From assembly GCA_003282865.1 (NCBI GenBank), contig QBYK01000017.1:1-36284 (forward strand): 36,284 nucleotides of DNA, given 5' to 3'. Position 1 is the stretch's first letter. The number at the start of each line of letters is the position of its first letter. The notes under the pieces are model-generated. The model ran no database searches, was not told the DNA's origin, and saw only the letters and a list, made by a program, of their open reading frames with translations. This stretch comes from SAR116 cluster bacterium AG-325-I21. GTDB lineage: Bacteria; Pseudomonadota; Alphaproteobacteria; Puniceispirillales; Puniceispirillaceae. Below, piece by piece: positions 1 to 8,948 of the stretch. The position numbers and the translations under genes are program-made.

Positions 1-273
1 GACACAATTATCTGTCGGTGTGAGGCTGTTACCAAGGCGGATATCACCACTGCCCTTGGCAGTGGCGCGACAGGACCAAACCAGCTAAAGGCTTTTAGCC
101 GCGCTGGTATGGGGCGTTGTCAGGGGCGCACTTGTGGGCTGATTGTCCAAGAAATGATCGCTAATCATACTGGCCAATCAATGGAAGCGATTGGCTATTA
201 CCGCTTACGCCCGCCGGTAAAGCCAATTACGTTGGCCGAGCTTGCCAGCTTAGAGGGTGCATGGCCACAGTAA
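1..273 (+). CDS. BFD-like [2Fe-2S] oxidoreductase subunit, C-terminal end (partial)
   Basis: The reading frame is open from the first base of the window to a TAA at 271-273, so only the last 90 residues are present. They contain four cysteines in the order C-x-C (residues 5 and 7 of the fragment), then 32 residues, then C-x4-C (40 and 45). This is the BFD-like [2Fe-2S] pattern found at the C-terminus of alpha subunits of HcnB / OoxA (octopine or nopaline oxidase) type enzymes. Such subunits work with a FAD beta subunit, and the next gene, overlapping by 13 bases, is exactly that partner. The substrate cannot be read from this fragment; an amino acid, opine or imino acid is likely. The upstream FAD/NAD domain lies outside the window. 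Confidence 0.8.
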   Translation, partial: DTIICRCEAVTKADITTALGSGATGPNQLKAFSRAGMGRCQGRTCGLIVQEMIANHTGQSMEAIGYYRLRPPVKPITLAELASLEGAWPQ

Positions 274-1421
274 ATGACGTCACAGTTAAGGTTAGAAGAA
301 GCACGGCAGCCTCAACGAGGCCTGTTGTTATAATAGGTGCTGGCATCCAGGGCTGTGCAACGGCTTTTTTTCTTAGCCAGCGGGGGCAATCGGTTATTGT
401 ACTCGACAAGGACCACGTTGGGCGCCATGCGTCGGGGGTGAATGCTGGCGGAGTTAGACGTCTCGGACGTGACATTAATGAAATACCACTGTCACTTGCG
501 GCGATGGATTGGTGGCACCAGATCGACCAATTGCTCGATATTGAGGATGGGTTTCATCAACAATTCTATGTCAAAGTGGCGCTTGATAACGCAGGTGCCA
601 GCCTTGCTGGGAGTCGTATACAGCAATTGGAAAAAGCTGGATTTAAGCATGAAATTTGGGTGGAACCTGAACAGCTTCATCGGCGTATTCCGCATTTGAC
701 GAAATCCATTATTGGAGGTGTGCTTGTCGAGGGCGATGGTTGGGCTTTGCCATGGAAGATTACTCGTGCTTTTTATGAACAGGCGGTTAAACTTGGTGCT
801 GAATTCCGGATACCAGTTAGCGTGCAGTCAGTGGATTATGTTGGTGACCATTGGCAGGTTACGACTAATGCTGGCAGGCTGGAGACGGACAATGTAGTCA
901 ATTGCGCTGGTGCATGGGGGGCGCAGATTGCAAAAATGGTTGGTGATGACATGCCGGTTAAGGCACATGCCCCAATGCTAGTTATTACCGATCAACAACC
1001 TATGTTTCTTGATGCGGTTATTGGAGTTATGGGAGGCACATTGTCACTCAAACAACTTGATAACGGTTCAATGGTGATTGGTGGTGGTATGCGGGGTGTG
1101 GCAGATCCAGACCAAAATAAAACTCAGCTTACCCCTATTGGTCTCAGCAAATTTGTCATGACGGCAGGTCGGGTTTTCTCGCATTTGCGCGATGTTTCAA
1201 TCCTGCGGGCATGGGCCGGAATTGAGGGCTATACTGCTGATAATCTGCCCTTTATCGGAAGGGGTAGACAACCGGGAATTATTCATGGATTTGGATTCTC
1301 TGCGCATGGGTTTCAGCTTGGCCCGGGAGTTGGAGAGGTGCTCGCTGATCTTGTTATGGCCCGCCAGCCACGGGTTGATCTCTCGTCATTTGCGCCGCAC
1401 CGTTTTTCAAAGCTGCCGTAA
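261..1421 (+). CDS. FAD-dependent oxidoreductase, DAO family (HcnC/OoxB-like beta subunit)
   Basis: This 386-residue protein has a dinucleotide-binding motif near residues 23-36 (VVIIGAGIQGCATA) followed by an acidic strand end (VLDKD), as in D-amino-acid-oxidase-fold (DAO) flavoproteins. The C-terminal FAD-contact segment is present too (AWAGIEGYTADNLPFIG, then GFSAHGFQLGPGVGEV). Length matches beta subunits of hydrogen cyanide synthase / opine oxidase / proline dehydrogenase-like complexes. The ATG overlaps the end of the [2Fe-2S] subunit gene by 13 bases, indicating one operon and translational coupling. It probably oxidises a C-N bond of an amino or imino acid and passes electrons through the iron-sulfur partner. 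The substrate is unknown. Confidence 0.88.
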   Translation: MATVNDVTVKVRRSTAASTRPVVIIGAGIQGCATAFFLSQRGQSVIVLDKDHVGRHASGVNAGGVRRLGRDINEIPLSLAAMDWWHQIDQLLDIEDGFHQQFYVKVALDNAGASLAGSRIQQLEKAGFKHEIWVEPEQLHRRIPHLTKSIIGGVLVEGDGWALPWKITRAFYEQAVKLGAEFRIPVSVQSVDYVGDHWQVTTNAGRLETDNVVNCAGAWGAQIAKMVGDDMPVKAHAPMLVITDQQPMFLDAVIGVMGGTLSLKQLDNGSMVIGGGMRGVADPDQNKTQLTPIGLSKFVMTAGRVFSHLRDVSILRAWAGIEGYTADNLPFIGRGRQPGIIHGFGFSAHGFQLGPGVGEVLADLVMARQPRVDLSSFAPHRFSKLP

Positions 1422-1442
1422 CCTGGCATTGCTCAAAACCAA

Positions 1443-2738
1443 TCATTTTGTCGTTGTTTTAAACTTGTCTTGAATCGCATAAAAATTCATTGCCAATGGT
1501 AGGAACCATGGATCGCCGGAATAAAATGGCATTGTGCGGAATGGCACGCCCTGGAAGACACTGTCCTGCAGATCATCAAGTACCATATGCGCTGCTTTTT
1601 GTCCCAGCCAGCGAGCCCATACGGTTCCCGAACCGCAAAAGCCAGCTGGGTAAATAACCCCGTCATGCACGGCCAGCTTTGGTAACTGGTCAAACGGGAA
1701 AGCCACAAAGCCAAACCAATGATTTGAAATAGAAACTCCGGAAAGTTGTGGAAAAATTGAAGTCAGACCACTAATCAGACGATCGCGCGCCTTAGTTGGG
1801 TCTGGGCTCATTCGGCGGCCCCCTAATAGAATTCTTTTACCATCAGGTGATGGCCGGTAATAATGTCCAAGCTCTAGCGCTTCGCTATACATGTTTAACC
1901 CTGGCATCAAGCTTCGCACCATGTTTTCACCGAGTTCTTTGGTTGCGATCATTTCAGAAATTACTGGCACTAAACGGCGGCGCAGCCATGGTTGTCCTTT
2001 ATCAGTATAAGCATTTGTGGCACTGATAACGTGACCGGCACTGATTAACCCTCGACTGGTTTCGACGCGGAAGTCCGATGTTGTTGACGTTTGATTTGTC
2101 TTGCTAACTGAAAGCACTTTGGTTTGGGTTGAAATCTTGACGGACTCGGCTAGCGCAATCTTGCACATGCCGTTTAACAGTTTTGCTGGATGGATGCCGC
2201 CGATATCATCCCGCAAAATGCCTCCGCAATAGCGCGATGTGTCAATATAATCGGGTAAGTCCGCTCGCTCGAAAACTTTGGTTTTGATATTAAGGAATAC
2301 ATTGAGCTTTTCGGCGGCGCGTTTCATGCTCTCAAATGAATCTGGGCGTAAGGCACCAACCAATCGCCCACAATTTTGCAAGTCACATTCAATTTTTTCT
2401 GCCTTTATGAAATCAAAAAGGTCTTCACGCGCGGTTTTTCCTTCGCGGTAAAATGCCGTTGCTTTTTCCTTACCAAATTTTTTGGTGAGTTTATCGAGTG
2501 AGACTCGGAGGTTACCGCTTGTTATGCCTCCGTTACGCGTTGAAGCCCCCGATCCAATCTGATCGCGTTCAAGAATAACCACATCAAGTCCAGCTCTCGC
2601 CAGTGGTATTGCGGCTCCAAATCCAGTATAGCCGCCGCCAATAATTACCACATCAGCGCGCGTTGGCCAGCTATCCATTTCAAAGTCCTGGGGTGGTGCG
2701 GCAGCCCACCAATAGGGTTCACTAGAAATATTTGTCAT
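1443..2738 (-). CDS. FAD-dependent oxidoreductase, PuuB/DAO-like
   Basis: The gene encodes a single-chain FAD oxidoreductase. The N-terminal segment SEPYWWAAAPP followed by ADVVIIGGGYTGFGAA and the ASTRNGG motif are typical of gamma-glutamylputrescine oxidase / sarcosine-oxidase-like proteins that oxidise amines or N-substituted amino acids. The C-terminus has the expected FAD contact (GFCGSGTVWARWLGQKAA). The frame extends upstream to an ATG at 2831 (462 residues), but neither start has a convincing Shine-Dalgarno. I chose the ATG at 2738 (431 residues) because family members begin shortly before the PYWW motif; the longer start remains possible. It converges on the previous gene with only 21 bases between stops, so it is not in that operon. 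Polyamine or amino-acid nitrogen scavenging is a reasonable role. Confidence 0.82.
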   Translation of the reverse strand: MTNISSEPYWWAAAPPQDFEMDSWPTRADVVIIGGGYTGFGAAIPLARAGLDVVILERDQIGSGASTRNGGITSGNLRVSLDKLTKKFGKEKATAFYREGKTAREDLFDFIKAEKIECDLQNCGRLVGALRPDSFESMKRAAEKLNVFLNIKTKVFERADLPDYIDTSRYCGGILRDDIGGIHPAKLLNGMCKIALAESVKISTQTKVLSVSKTNQTSTTSDFRVETSRGLISAGHVISATNAYTDKGQPWLRRRLVPVISEMIATKELGENMVRSLMPGLNMYSEALELGHYYRPSPDGKRILLGGRRMSPDPTKARDRLISGLTSIFPQLSGVSISNHWFGFVAFPFDQLPKLAVHDGVIYPAGFCGSGTVWARWLGQKAAHMVLDDLQDSVFQGVPFRTMPFYSGDPWFLPLAMNFYAIQDKFKTTTK

Positions 2739-2933
2739 GCCAGCATCCACTTCTGTCGTGGTTTGATAGGCTTGTTTGGCCGATGGATATAGTTCATGCA
2801 AATGCAAATTGATAACATTGGAAGCTTGCATTTTTTAGCAGATTTTGTTGGAGAAGCATGTAAAAATACGTCAGGGATACCATTTATCTGCAAATACTAT
2901 TTATTTTTCACGACTTCTTGGGGAAATCAACCA

Positions 2934-3218
2934 ATGATACGTATTCTGCTAATCGTTATAATTCTTATCCCTTTTAATCAGTCAGCTATAGCGCATAAAT
3001 GCATCTTAACTGGCAATAGCGTGGCTGAAATCACGGTATATAATGCGTGTAAAAATGATCTTGCATTTGGAAATGCTAGCCATGACAGCGCAGCATTAAC
3101 TATATCGCCTGAAACATCAGACTACATCGAAAACTTGGAGGCAGAAAATGAGTCTTTAAAGGCTAAACTTCTACTTTTAAGAGGACGTTTAATCGATTTG
3201 GCGCGCATCCTTGATTAG
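2934..3218 (+). CDS. Small exported coiled-coil protein, unknown function
   Basis: I do not recognise this 94-residue protein. It starts MIRILLIVIILIPFNQSAIA followed by HKC, a good signal peptide with likely cleavage after AIA, so it is probably periplasmic. The last ~35 residues (IENLEAENESLKAKLLLLRGRLIDLARIL) have a heptad pattern with E, L and K typical of a short coiled coil. An open frame extends upstream to 2796, but the ATG at 2934 has a GGGG stretch about 10 bases upstream and places the signal peptide at the N-terminus. It stands alone between a divergent oxidoreductase gene and a broken transporter. Confidence 0.55.
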   Translation: MIRILLIVIILIPFNQSAIAHKCILTGNSVAEITVYNACKNDLAFGNASHDSAALTISPETSDYIENLEAENESLKAKLLLLRGRLIDLARILD

Positions 3219-3389
3219 GCATTTACATATTTTTTCCAGTGTTTGATGCTGCAATAGTTCTTTGACAATAATCACTGTACATAACAATCAGGCAGTTTGA
3301 GAAATTGCCCGACTTTCTCTCTTGCGTTTCGGTTACCCTCGCGACTCGCAACCAAGTGATAATTCCGTTTTTTGAATTACAGAGCAAAA

Positions 3390-4275
3390 ATGACAAAACC
3401 TATTGCCACAATCTTGGTCCTTTGCGGGGCCTCATTGAGGAGCTTCGTCGGAGTGTTAATACGATTGCTTGATGACGCAACTGATTTTCAAATTTTATTC
3501 TATAGATCAATCAGCCTTAAATTGGTTGTGTTTGTGGTAATTTGTATCCGGCGCAAAGCTAACCCGCTAACCTTTTTCAAATCAATTGACAAGCATGACC
3601 TCTTAATGGGCGGTTGGCTTGCGGCTGCTTTTACCACATATATTTTTGCCATGTTGTTAAGTTCAGTCGCATCAACTTTGCTGATTATCACAGTTGCCCC
3701 TTTTCTTGCCGCAGTTATTGCGTGGAATTGGATTGGGGAAATACCCCGCTTGGTGACATGGCCAACCATGACTGTTGCAACCTTTGGTATCGGTTTGATG
3801 GTTTATGATGGTGCTAACCTCGGTTATTCACTTGGCAATATCTGTGCGTTTATATCCGCATTTTGCTTTGCCGTTATGTTGGTGGTGGCAAGGCGTAGCC
3901 GGAAGATAGATGTGTTAGGTGGTACTTTTATGGCTGGAGTTTTTAGTATCCTGCTTGGAGGTTTAACTTCGCTTATTTTTGATGGCGATTTGGCAATCAG
4001 CCAATTGGACATTTTGATAATATCATTTATGGGCGCTTTCACTATTGGAATAGGAATAGCCTTAATAACAACGGGGACTGCTTACATCCCTGCTGGCGAG
4101 GTGAGCTTGTTAGTGCTGATAAAGATTCCTCGGTCTAATTTGGCCTTGAGTGTTCTTGGATGAACCAGTCACTAATTATGAGGTCGTTGGTGGAACAATC
4201 ACACTTCTTGCCGTTATGGTATTCACAGTTTATGCCAGCAATTCAAAAGGGCGGCCTGGGCGTGAGGGACTCTGA
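3390..4275 (+). pseudogene. DMT (EamA-like) drug/metabolite exporter, disrupted near the 3' end
   Basis: From the ATG at 3390 the protein reads as a drug/metabolite transporter with repeated hydrophobic helices (two EamA halves). Around codon 247 the frame runs into PRSNLALSVLG and stops at 4161-4163. The family's usual ending is found in the next frame immediately downstream (VFLDEPVTNYEVVGGTITLL, then AVMVFTVYA and a short polar tail), ending at 4273-4275. That frame itself has a TGA at 4147-4149 just where the expected W-x-W-V-F would be. So at least one frameshift (about 4125-4146) and one nonsense change separate the last ~40 residues, including the final helix, from the rest. Either the gene is decaying or the assembly has errors; two independent lesions favour decay. 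A TTG at 3372 is an in-frame alternative start. Confidence 0.72.
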
Positions 4276-4364
4276 CCCATGATCATAGCTGATGTAGAAT
4301 AAGACAGGTGTGCTTTCAATGACGGCACTTACATATACCGCTTCTTGGAGGTTTTGGCTAATTT

Positions 4365-5492
4365 TTACGCATCATGGGTAAATGGTAATACCGCTACCGA
4401 TGCTCTGCGGGCTATTCCATCAGGCGTATGAACCATCAGTGAGGTGCCAATGTCCCAATGCGATCGTGCGATCATTGAAAGACCAATATTACAGTCAAAA
4501 CGTGGTGAAAAAATTCCTGATGTGATTTGCCCAACTTCCTCCCCGTCAAGGGTTGTTAACGGAAATGGTTCGCCGCAGGGTGGCGCCTTACCTCCACCAA
4601 ATCGAACCCCACTAAGCCGCTGGGTAGGACCAATGTTGGCGATACGCTGCAGTGCTGTTTTACCAATGTAATCAATTTCACCGCCAAGATGGCATAGCCG
4701 GCCAAAACCACATTCGAAGGGATTATTAGCACGAGTAAATTCATTGCCATACGACATCAGCCCGCCTTCAATTCGCTCAATCAGATTAGGACAACCGGGG
4801 GCTATGTTATACTTTTGGCCTTCCTCCCAGATCATGTCCCAAAGAGCTGTGCCAAGGTGGCCGCCTTGAAGGTAAATTTCAAAACCACCCTGCTTGCTAT
4901 AACCGGATCGGGCAATCAACTGGCGTGTGTCCAGAAAATCAAACATCGCAAAGCCAAAGTATGGCAAATCATGAATTTTATGGCCGAATAGGTTAGCCAT
5001 TAATGCAATTGCTTTTGGGCCTTGGACGGCTAGGGGAGAGACATCTGGCTCTTCAATTTGAACGTCAAGGCGCATGCCATGTGCCAATCCTTTTGCCCAT
5101 AATAGTATATCGGAATCGGCAATTGACAACCAGAACCGGTCATTATCCAGTTTTTGCAAGACTGGATCATTTAGCATGCCAGCCGCGTCATCAATTAGTG
5201 GAATATATAGCCCTTGTCCAAACTGTGCTTCACGAAGGTCTCGTGGCGTCATTGACTGAACCAGCTTTGATGCATCGGGCCCTGTAATTTCAACCTGACG
5301 TTGACAGCTAACATCCCAGATTTGCACATTTTCGCGAAGATGCCAGTAATCATCCTCAACTGATGAAGCGAAGGCCTTGGGTAACAGCATATGATTTACA
5401 ACACTGAACCCGCGCACGCCGTGCGCTTCAACACGGTCGGTATATGGTGTTCGCCTGATGCGGCGCGACATGTTCAAACCCGATTGACTCAT
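4365..5492 (-). CDS. dmdA: Aminomethyltransferase-fold protein, DMSP demethylase (DmdA)-like
   Basis: This 375-residue protein belongs to the GcvT fold. It matches what I recall of dimethylsulfoniopropionate demethylase in several blocks: RRIRRTPYTDRVEAHGV, then VVNHMLLP, ITGPDASKLVQSMTPRDL, WLSIADSDILLWAKGL, VSPLAVQGPKA, ARSGYSKQGGFEIY and CPNLIERIEGGLMSYGNE. DmdA moves a methyl group from DMSP to tetrahydrofolate, giving methylmercaptopropionate in the cytoplasm. Length (about 370) agrees. The start is supported by GGAG five bases before the ATG. It is the last gene of a minus-strand run, 52 bases after the HIUase-like gene. DmdA-like paralogues of untested function are common in marine alphaproteobacteria, so another N- or S-methylated substrate is possible. 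No DmdB/C/D genes lie nearby. Confidence 0.75.
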   Translation of the reverse strand: MSQSGLNMSRRIRRTPYTDRVEAHGVRGFSVVNHMLLPKAFASSVEDDYWHLRENVQIWDVSCQRQVEITGPDASKLVQSMTPRDLREAQFGQGLYIPLIDDAAGMLNDPVLQKLDNDRFWLSIADSDILLWAKGLAHGMRLDVQIEEPDVSPLAVQGPKAIALMANLFGHKIHDLPYFGFAMFDFLDTRQLIARSGYSKQGGFEIYLQGGHLGTALWDMIWEEGQKYNIAPGCPNLIERIEGGLMSYGNEFTRANNPFECGFGRLCHLGGEIDYIGKTALQRIANIGPTQRLSGVRFGGGKAPPCGEPFPLTTLDGEEVGQITSGIFSPRFDCNIGLSMIARSHWDIGTSLMVHTPDGIARRASVAVLPFTHDA

Positions 5493-5544
5493 TTGGCTCC
5501 AGTCTACCTTTTAATTTTATGATTAATGGCCTTAAATCTATAGG

Positions 5545-5892
5545 TCAACTGGACCACCAGCAGGAATAGCTGTTGGGCGACATGATTACGGGGATATGGT
5601 AGCGCGCTTCAGGGTCTGGCATGGTAAAGCGAATAACAATTTCCTCGAGTATCTGAACGCTACCGCGCGGCGACAACTGTCCTTTAAAGTAGGCACCGCT
5701 AGCAATCAACATTTCATATTTTCCACCCGCGATAGCATCTACATCTTGGATAAATCGACCGCCATCATCGCTAAAAGCTGCAAAGACTGTTTTCCGACCC
5801 TCAGCCACATCCATATGAACCAGTTTTACGCCAACGGCGGCCGCATGAGTGCCATTGGTGCCGTCGAGAAAGTGCGATGAAAGCACTGCCAT
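5545..5892 (-). CDS. Transthyretin-like protein, 5-hydroxyisourate hydrolase family
   Basis: The 115-residue protein has the layout of HIUase: the N-terminal LSSHFLD block with His7, Arg46 in DDGGRF, the GAYFKG segment, and His99 in DPEARYHIPVIMSP. In the family these residues line the active site that opens 5-hydroxyisourate in urate breakdown. The normal C-terminal YRGS tetrapeptide is here WWSS, keeping only the final serine, so catalysis may be altered or the substrate different. An AGAGAG Shine-Dalgarno precedes the ATG, and it begins 21 bases after the TPP-enzyme stop, so it belongs to that operon. No other urate-pathway gene (uricase, OHCU decarboxylase, allantoinase) is in the window, which makes a plain urate role uncertain. 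Confidence 0.78.
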   Translation of the reverse strand: MAVLSSHFLDGTNGTHAAAVGVKLVHMDVAEGRKTVFAAFSDDGGRFIQDVDAIAGGKYEMLIASGAYFKGQLSPRGSVQILEEIVIRFTMPDPEARYHIPVIMSPNSYSCWWSS

Positions 5893-5913
5893 TGCTCTCT
5901 ACCCCCGGTCTGG

Positions 5914-7656
5914 CTATTCAATCGACGCTTTATCGCGCTTGGATGTTGTGGCCAATACAATTGGACTAATTACGCCCTTTACTTTGACGTTCACACACGC
6001 CGTTTTTCCACTGGCAATCGCTCTTTTTACCGCGGGGACAATATCTTTCCGCCGCGTGACAAGTTCGCCGTGTCCACCAAGTCCTTCAAACATCGTATGA
6101 AAAGGGATATCACGGAAATCAGTTGCATAATGAGTACCGCTTTCAAATAGGCGTTCTTGCTGCTGAGAGATACAATCAAGGCCCCCATTGTTATCAATAA
6201 CCACGGTGATGGGCCGGTTTTCTTGAAACGCTGCCTCTATCGATAGGCCACCGGATAGGAACGCTCCATCACCGCTGATCAGAACGACATTTTTATCCTG
6301 GTGTATATTTTTTGCCGAAACGGCGAAAGACACGCCAACGCCAAGTAGACTAAATGTTCCCGGATGGAGAATGCCCCCCAGTTTCTTACCTTGGTATCCA
6401 GCAAGATTAACTGCAATTTCCGACCAGAAATGTGTATTCCCCCCATCAATCACAAGCCAATCCTCATCACCCATTGCTTGCTGAACGTCCATTGCCAATT
6501 GCAGCGGGTGAATGCGGCCACCAAAGTTGGGGGCGTTGGAGTCTTCAGCAACATCTGCGAGCATTTTTGTTACCCATTCGCCACGACGTTTGCGGTTCAA
6601 ATCATACCAGCTTCTATCGACGGTGAAATCTGGGCTATCGCTAAGTGCAATCAAGGCTTTTAAAAAAGCGCTAGGGTCACTAAGAAGTGTAAAATCGGCC
6701 GCGCGGTTAAAGTCAATTTCTTCATGCGAGCCATTGATGCAGACAAGTTGTGTTGTATCGGGAAACAGAGGTGCATTTCCAAAATTCATCTGGTTATCAA
6801 GGCGGGCACCCACCATTAGAACAAGATCTGACTCGTTGAACGCATCGGCTGAGGGATGATATTGATGGACATCAGCAAGCCCCATATAGGCTTCGCATTC
6901 TTCGCCAAGCAATTTCTGGTGATACGGAATGTTAAATACAGGAATACCAAGGGTGCGCCCGGCTTCTTCCAGGTAGGCCTCGGCGCATGACCACCATACG
7001 CCGTGCCCACCAATGAGGACTGGGCGGCTGGCAGCCTCCAGCTTTTTTAAAACTATTTCCAGGCGCGATGGGTCTGGCCAAGCACGAGATGGTGCCTGCG
7101 ACGTTAAATCAAACGGGCGTTCTTGGCGCCCGGCATCTTCAGGAAAAGATGAAAACATCAGATCGACGGGTAGGCTTAGATGCACTGCACCCGGGTAGCC
7201 GTTAGTGGCAATCTTGTAGGCGCGGTCGACAAATTCATTGATTCGGTCGCCCTCTGTTATGGTGGCACTGTATTTTGTCAGTGGAGCGGCAATTGCGACA
7301 TCGTCAATCTCCTTGAATCCACCGGAGCCTTGGCGTTTTAGCGTGCTTGAACCGGTAACAAAAATAACAGGAGAGCGTTCACCCCATGCCTCCATCATTG
7401 CCGGAACAGCATTGGCAAATCCCTCTGGCCCAACAAGGCAAACCGCTGGCTTGCGAGTAATGCGTGTGTGTCCATCGGCAAAATGGCCGGCAACCTGCTC
7501 ATGCGGGCAGTTGATCACCTTCATCTGACATTCCATGAAACCTTCTAGGGCAGGATTGCAGAAGCCGCCAGACAAGGTAAAGACATGTTCCACTCCTTTT
7601 TCCTGAAGGGCCCGGGCCAATAGAGCTCCCCCGCGTATTCTTCTCGACTCACTCAT
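5914..7656 (-). CDS. Thiamine-diphosphate enzyme (acetolactate synthase / 2-oxoacid decarboxylase family)
   Basis: The 580-residue protein has the three-domain layout of the acetolactate-synthase superfamily. The pyrimidine-binding domain carries the activating glutamate Glu53 (CPHEQVAGHFADG). A central Rossmann-like domain follows. The C-terminal PP domain has the diphosphate/Mg motif GDG (462-464) ending in Asn489-Asn490. The presence of Glu53 argues against classical glyoxylate carboligase, which has valine there. It overlaps the 2-hydroxyacid oxidase stop by four bases (ATGA), and AGGAAGG lies upstream of the ATG. The obvious working model is that the oxidase makes a 2-oxo acid which this enzyme decarboxylates or condenses. 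Benzoylformate-, phosphonopyruvate- or sulfopyruvate-type substrates cannot be told apart here. Confidence 0.85.
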   Translation of the reverse strand: MSESRRIRGGALLARALQEKGVEHVFTLSGGFCNPALEGFMECQMKVINCPHEQVAGHFADGHTRITRKPAVCLVGPEGFANAVPAMMEAWGERSPVIFVTGSSTLKRQGSGGFKEIDDVAIAAPLTKYSATITEGDRINEFVDRAYKIATNGYPGAVHLSLPVDLMFSSFPEDAGRQERPFDLTSQAPSRAWPDPSRLEIVLKKLEAASRPVLIGGHGVWWSCAEAYLEEAGRTLGIPVFNIPYHQKLLGEECEAYMGLADVHQYHPSADAFNESDLVLMVGARLDNQMNFGNAPLFPDTTQLVCINGSHEEIDFNRAADFTLLSDPSAFLKALIALSDSPDFTVDRSWYDLNRKRRGEWVTKMLADVAEDSNAPNFGGRIHPLQLAMDVQQAMGDEDWLVIDGGNTHFWSEIAVNLAGYQGKKLGGILHPGTFSLLGVGVSFAVSAKNIHQDKNVVLISGDGAFLSGGLSIEAAFQENRPITVVIDNNGGLDCISQQQERLFESGTHYATDFRDIPFHTMFEGLGGHGELVTRRKDIVPAVKRAIASGKTACVNVKVKGVISPIVLATTSKRDKASIE

Positions 7657-8846
7657 TCGGCGGCCCTTCCTGACATAACAGTATTTGGAAGATTGCTCGG
7701 GTGTTTTGCAAGGCAGGTTTCGTCAATCATGTTTGGTCGCTGTTGACCAATAAGCCCCATGACCGCGCTCGTTTCACGACTAATCATGTCAATAACATTA
7801 GATAGCCCAGTTCCTCCACCTGCTCCCAGCCCGTACATGGCACTGCGGCCAAGCATAACAAAATCTGCGCCTGTGGCTAGCGCTTTGACAACGTGTTCGC
7901 CGTTACGAACCCCACTGTCAAAAATCAATGGTATGGTTGGACCAACAGCTTGTTTTATTTCCAGCAATGATTCGATTGCTGGTGGTGCGGCATTCAGCTG
8001 ACGGCCTCCATGGTTAGAAACATAGATTGCATCAGCGCCCATTGATTTTATACGAATTGCGTCATCCGAATGTTGCACACCTTTCACGACTAACTTGCCA
8101 TGCCAGCGGTCGCGTAAAGTGACGAGAAATGACCAATCGGCCTCGGCCCGACTCGCATTACGCACAAACGTTGTATTGTTGCTGGACGTAGCATAATTCA
8201 TTGGACGTGGCATGCCGTTGCGAAGCGCATGTGCCAAAGTTGCCATGGACCATTGCGGGTGTGTCGCCAAATCCCATAGTTGTTGGAGGCCCCAGCGCAT
8301 TGGAAAGGTAAAACCGTTTCGAAGGTCCCGTAGCCGCACTGATGGGATTGGCACATCAACCGTTAATATCAGCACTTCATAAGCTGCCGCGGCGGCTCGA
8401 TCGACCAACTCATTGACAAAATCACCAGACTGGTCAGCATAAAGCTGGAACCAGGCGTGCCCCTCGGCGATTTCATTAATTTGTTCCAAAGTCATTGAGG
8501 ATGCGGTTGAAACGCAGAGTGGCATTTTCCGTCGTGCTGCCTCGACCGCCAAATCCCGGTCAGCACCGGGCCATGCAAGGCCGCACATTCCCATTGGCGC
8601 AATGCCAAAAGGCAGACCGGTCTCAAGACCAAGGACAGTGCTGGAAAGACTGCGGTCGCTGACATCAACAAGAACACGCGGCATCAGCCGTATCTCATCA
8701 ATGGCTGCTGAATTTAAACCGCATAAAGTTTCATCCCCAGAAGATCCATCAATGAAGTCAAACATCATCCGTGGCAAGCGCTTTCGCGCCTGTTGCCGCG
8801 CATCATCAACCGAAAAAAGCTGTTTGCCCAAAACTTGACCCTTCAA
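7653..8846 (-). CDS. FMN-dependent alpha-hydroxyacid oxidase/dehydrogenase (LldD/glycolate oxidase family)
   Basis: This 397-residue protein is a full-length FMN-dependent 2-hydroxyacid oxidoreductase. Recognisable blocks are the N-terminal RKRLPRMMFDFIDGSSGDE, the FMN segment FGIAPMGMCGLAWPGADRDL, WFQLYADQ, LTVDVP, VVKGV with the active-site lysine region, and the catalytic base His279 in YVSNHGGRQLN. The phosphate-binding end is DSGVRNGEHVVKALATGADFVMLGR. The family oxidises lactate, glycolate, mandelate or longer 2-hydroxyacids to 2-oxo acids. It is the first gene of the minus-strand operon and is read away from a LysR gene, so that LysR is its likely regulator. The short poorly conserved tail after MGLIG is not diagnostic. 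The substrate is not resolved. Confidence 0.88.
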   Translation of the reverse strand: MKGQVLGKQLFSVDDARQQARKRLPRMMFDFIDGSSGDETLCGLNSAAIDEIRLMPRVLVDVSDRSLSSTVLGLETGLPFGIAPMGMCGLAWPGADRDLAVEAARRKMPLCVSTASSMTLEQINEIAEGHAWFQLYADQSGDFVNELVDRAAAAAYEVLILTVDVPIPSVRLRDLRNGFTFPMRWGLQQLWDLATHPQWSMATLAHALRNGMPRPMNYATSSNNTTFVRNASRAEADWSFLVTLRDRWHGKLVVKGVQHSDDAIRIKSMGADAIYVSNHGGRQLNAAPPAIESLLEIKQAVGPTIPLIFDSGVRNGEHVVKALATGADFVMLGRSAMYGLGAGGGTGLSNVIDMISRETSAVMGLIGQQRPNMIDETCLAKHPSNLPNTVMSGRAAE

Positions 8847-8948
8847 ATAATTGCACGAGATTTTAACAAACCGACAAAATATAATGCAAATATAATTATT
8901 GGATGAATTGATAGAAAAAAGTTATCATTGAGACTTTAGGAGATGTTA
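8847..8948 (-). promoter_or_regulatory. Divergent promoter region between 2-hydroxyacid oxidase operon and LysR gene
   Basis: About 100 bases separate the two divergent starts. The stretch 8879-8900 is AT-rich and imperfectly symmetric (ATAATG...ATAATTAT), which fits a LysR-type T-N11-A operator overlapping both promoters. The assignment rests on gene arrangement; no exact -10/-35 pair was fixed. Confidence 0.4.

Noticed and set aside
4444-5287. + strand frames opposite the DmdA-like gene
   Set aside because: They are shadows of a gene with strong family motifs throughout.
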